A stretch of DNA of 33,330 bases from Synergistaceae bacterium OttesenSCG-928-I11 (GTDB lineage: Bacteria > Synergistota > Synergistia > Synergistales > Synergistaceae), in the NCBI GenBank assembly GCA_030266365.1, contig JAJDHV010000014.1, positions 1 to 33,330 on the forward strand, in the 5' to 3' direction. Position numbers and translations under genes: made by a program. This document shows positions 32,341-33,330 of this stretch, piece by piece. Numbering within the stretch: position 1 is the first letter of the stretch; every line of letters begins with the position of its first letter. Under the pieces are notes generated by a model. The model saw only the letters and a list, made by a program, of their open reading frames with translations. It did no database searches and was not told the DNA's origin.

Positions 32341-33330
32341 TCAGAACAATTTTCCCAGCGCAGCCAACAAAATCGCCGCCGCCACAGACACAGCCCCCGT
32401 GTCGCAGCCGGACGAGCCGCCTTTGGCGTTGCGCTCGAGGAAATGTTTGGCACGGTTTGCCGCGTTTTCGCGGATGTTCATGTAATAGAAGCCGAAGTCC
32501 CAGCCGTGGTAGCTCTCCGGACCGAAGAGAGCCTGCATGGCGGCGGGGACCGCGTACTGCGCGGGGTCCACGCTGCGGCAGATCACCGATCCGCGCGCCG
32601 GATCGATCTGCGCGTCGGCAAAACCGGGCACAACCTCGTACGCGCCCGTCGTTTCGTTCTTCACGAGGCAGCCTTTGTTCAACTCCACACCCGCGTACGT
32701 GCCGTCGGTCCGCCAGTTGAGGGGATTGATGCAGCGCGCGCCCTCCGGGACGACCATGTTGTACTTGCCCTGATTCCCCGGGCCCTCGGTGTTCCACGAG
32801 AGCAGAACGCCCGTGTCGTCCGCGCCGGTCGCGAGTTTGACATGCGGGTTCTCCGTCAGCCACGCGTCCGTCGGCGCGTTGCCGATCATATAGGCGGCGA
32901 CCATCCGCGCGTAGCGGTCGGGGTGCTGTTTCATGTATTCGGCGAGCACGAGGTAGGTCATCATCGCCCCCTGCGAGTGCCCCGCGAGCATGAAGGGCCG
33001 TCCGTCGTTCCAGTGTTCGAAATAGTAATCGAGCGCCGCGAATACGTCCGTCTTCGGCTCGCCGCTCTCCGCCTCGATCATCTCCTCCTGCGTCAGGCCG
33101 GCGAGCGTCATTGCGTCGATCTGCCGGTAGAACGGCGCGTAGATGTTGGCGCACGTCTCGAAGGCCGTCGCCTGCTTCCTGTACGATTCGCGCGCGCCCG
33201 CGCGCATCCCCGCGTCGTCGATCGGGCCGACCGCCGGCGCGTCGGGGCCGCTCGGGCTGTACGCCGTCGGGTAGAAATAGACGACGTCGACCTCGTGAAC
33301 GACGGAGGCCGGGGCGTGCATCCAGTTCGC
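32341..33330 (-). CDS. DUF3089-family alpha/beta hydrolase with C-terminal sorting signal (5' end outside window)
   Basis: The frame is open to the right edge (ANWMHAPASVV...), so the N-terminus, including any signal peptide, is missing; 329 codons remain. Family features: VDVVYFYPTAY, the nucleophile elbow LAGHSQGAMM, then GKYNMVVPEGARCINPLNW and YHGWDFGFYYMNIRENAANR. The C-terminus (AKGGSSGCDTGAVSVAAAIL and a short tail GKLF) looks like a Synerg-CTERM protein-sorting signal: a Gly/Ser-Cys motif plus hydrophobic stretch. It is presumably exported and cell-surface processed. The substrate is unknown; the fold suggests an esterase or lipase. Confidence 0.88.
   Translation of the reverse strand, partial: ANWMHAPASVVHEVDVVYFYPTAYSPSGPDAPAVGPIDDAGMRAGARESYRKQATAFETCANIYAPFYRQIDAMTLAGLTQEEMIEAESGEPKTDVFAALDYYFEHWNDGRPFMLAGHSQGAMMTYLVLAEYMKQHPDRYARMVAAYMIGNAPTDAWLTENPHVKLATGADDTGVLLSWNTEGPGNQGKYNMVVPEGARCINPLNWRTDGTYAGVELNKGCLVKNETTGAYEVVPGFADAQIDPARGSVICRSVDPAQYAVPAAMQALFGPESYHGWDFGFYYMNIRENAANRAKHFLERNAKGGSSGCDTGAVSVAAAILLAALGKLF

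Noticed and set aside
1-33330. tRNA or rRNA genes, insertion sequences, prophage
   Set aside because: No cloverleaf with CCA-type end, no rRNA signature segments, no transposase or phage genes were found by reading; small RNAs cannot be excluded.

Overview
The window is a GC-rich bacterial chromosome segment, most likely from the phylum Synergistota. The strongest clue is the C-terminus of the hydrolase at the right edge. It carries a GGSSGC-type motif, a short hydrophobic stretch and no long basic tail, which resembles the Synerg-CTERM sorting signal described for that phylum. The gene content also fits an anaerobic amino-acid and peptide degrader: a TAXI-TRAP transporter, a CoA-transferase with thiolase, an ornithine cyclodeaminase family enzyme, a YfcC transporter and a stand-alone EIIC. 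The phylum call is an inference; there is no rRNA or other phylogenetic marker in the window.

Layout. 1-3584 (+): two translationally coupled sensor kinase genes. The first is cut by the window edge and has an intact kinase core. The second is a periplasmic two-domain sensor whose kinase core has lost its phospho-acceptor histidine but keeps a good receiver domain. 3613-3660: bidirectional terminator. 3686-5213 (-): an XRE regulator followed by a TIR-domain protein. 5379-8617 (+): a polar amino-acid ABC importer (binding protein, permease, ATPase) and a GntR/FCD regulator. 8903-12613: an OmpR-type response regulator (+) overlapping tail to tail with a membrane sensor kinase (-), which lies behind a SulP anion transporter. 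12796-14433 (-): a secreted Ntn-type amide hydrolase and a methylglyoxal synthase with a signal peptide. 14480-15255 (-): a HI1419/HI1420-type toxin-antitoxin pair.

15416-22443 (-): a six-gene catabolic operon in the order class III aminotransferase, TAXI binding protein, fused TRAP permease, two CoA-transferase subunits and thiolase, with a divergent MurR/RpiR regulator at 22860-23696. The gene set suggests import of an amino acid that is deaminated to a 3-keto acid, activated as a CoA ester and thiolytically cleaved. 23788-25030 (+): two back-to-back toxin-antitoxin modules of lower GC content (Phd/ParE-like and RelB/YoeB-like). 25122-25877 (+): a second GntR/FCD regulator. 25958-29524 (-): an ornithine cyclodeaminase family protein, an octopine/nopaline dehydrogenase family protein and a YfcC family transporter, probably an amino-acid or opine-type metabolic operon. 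30013-31017 (+): an orphan PTS EIIC-like membrane protein that appears to start with CTG. Then come a secreted cyclophilin, a small PAS-like protein with two cysteines, and the DUF3089 hydrolase (-) that runs off the right edge.

The observations most worth following up are the split kinase/pseudokinase pair, the exported (possibly dual-start) methylglyoxal synthase, the XRE-TIR pair, the proposed beta-amino-acid operon, the near-identical promoter/operator blocks of the Phd/ParE module and the second GntR gene, and two terminator hairpins that share an unusual conserved loop.
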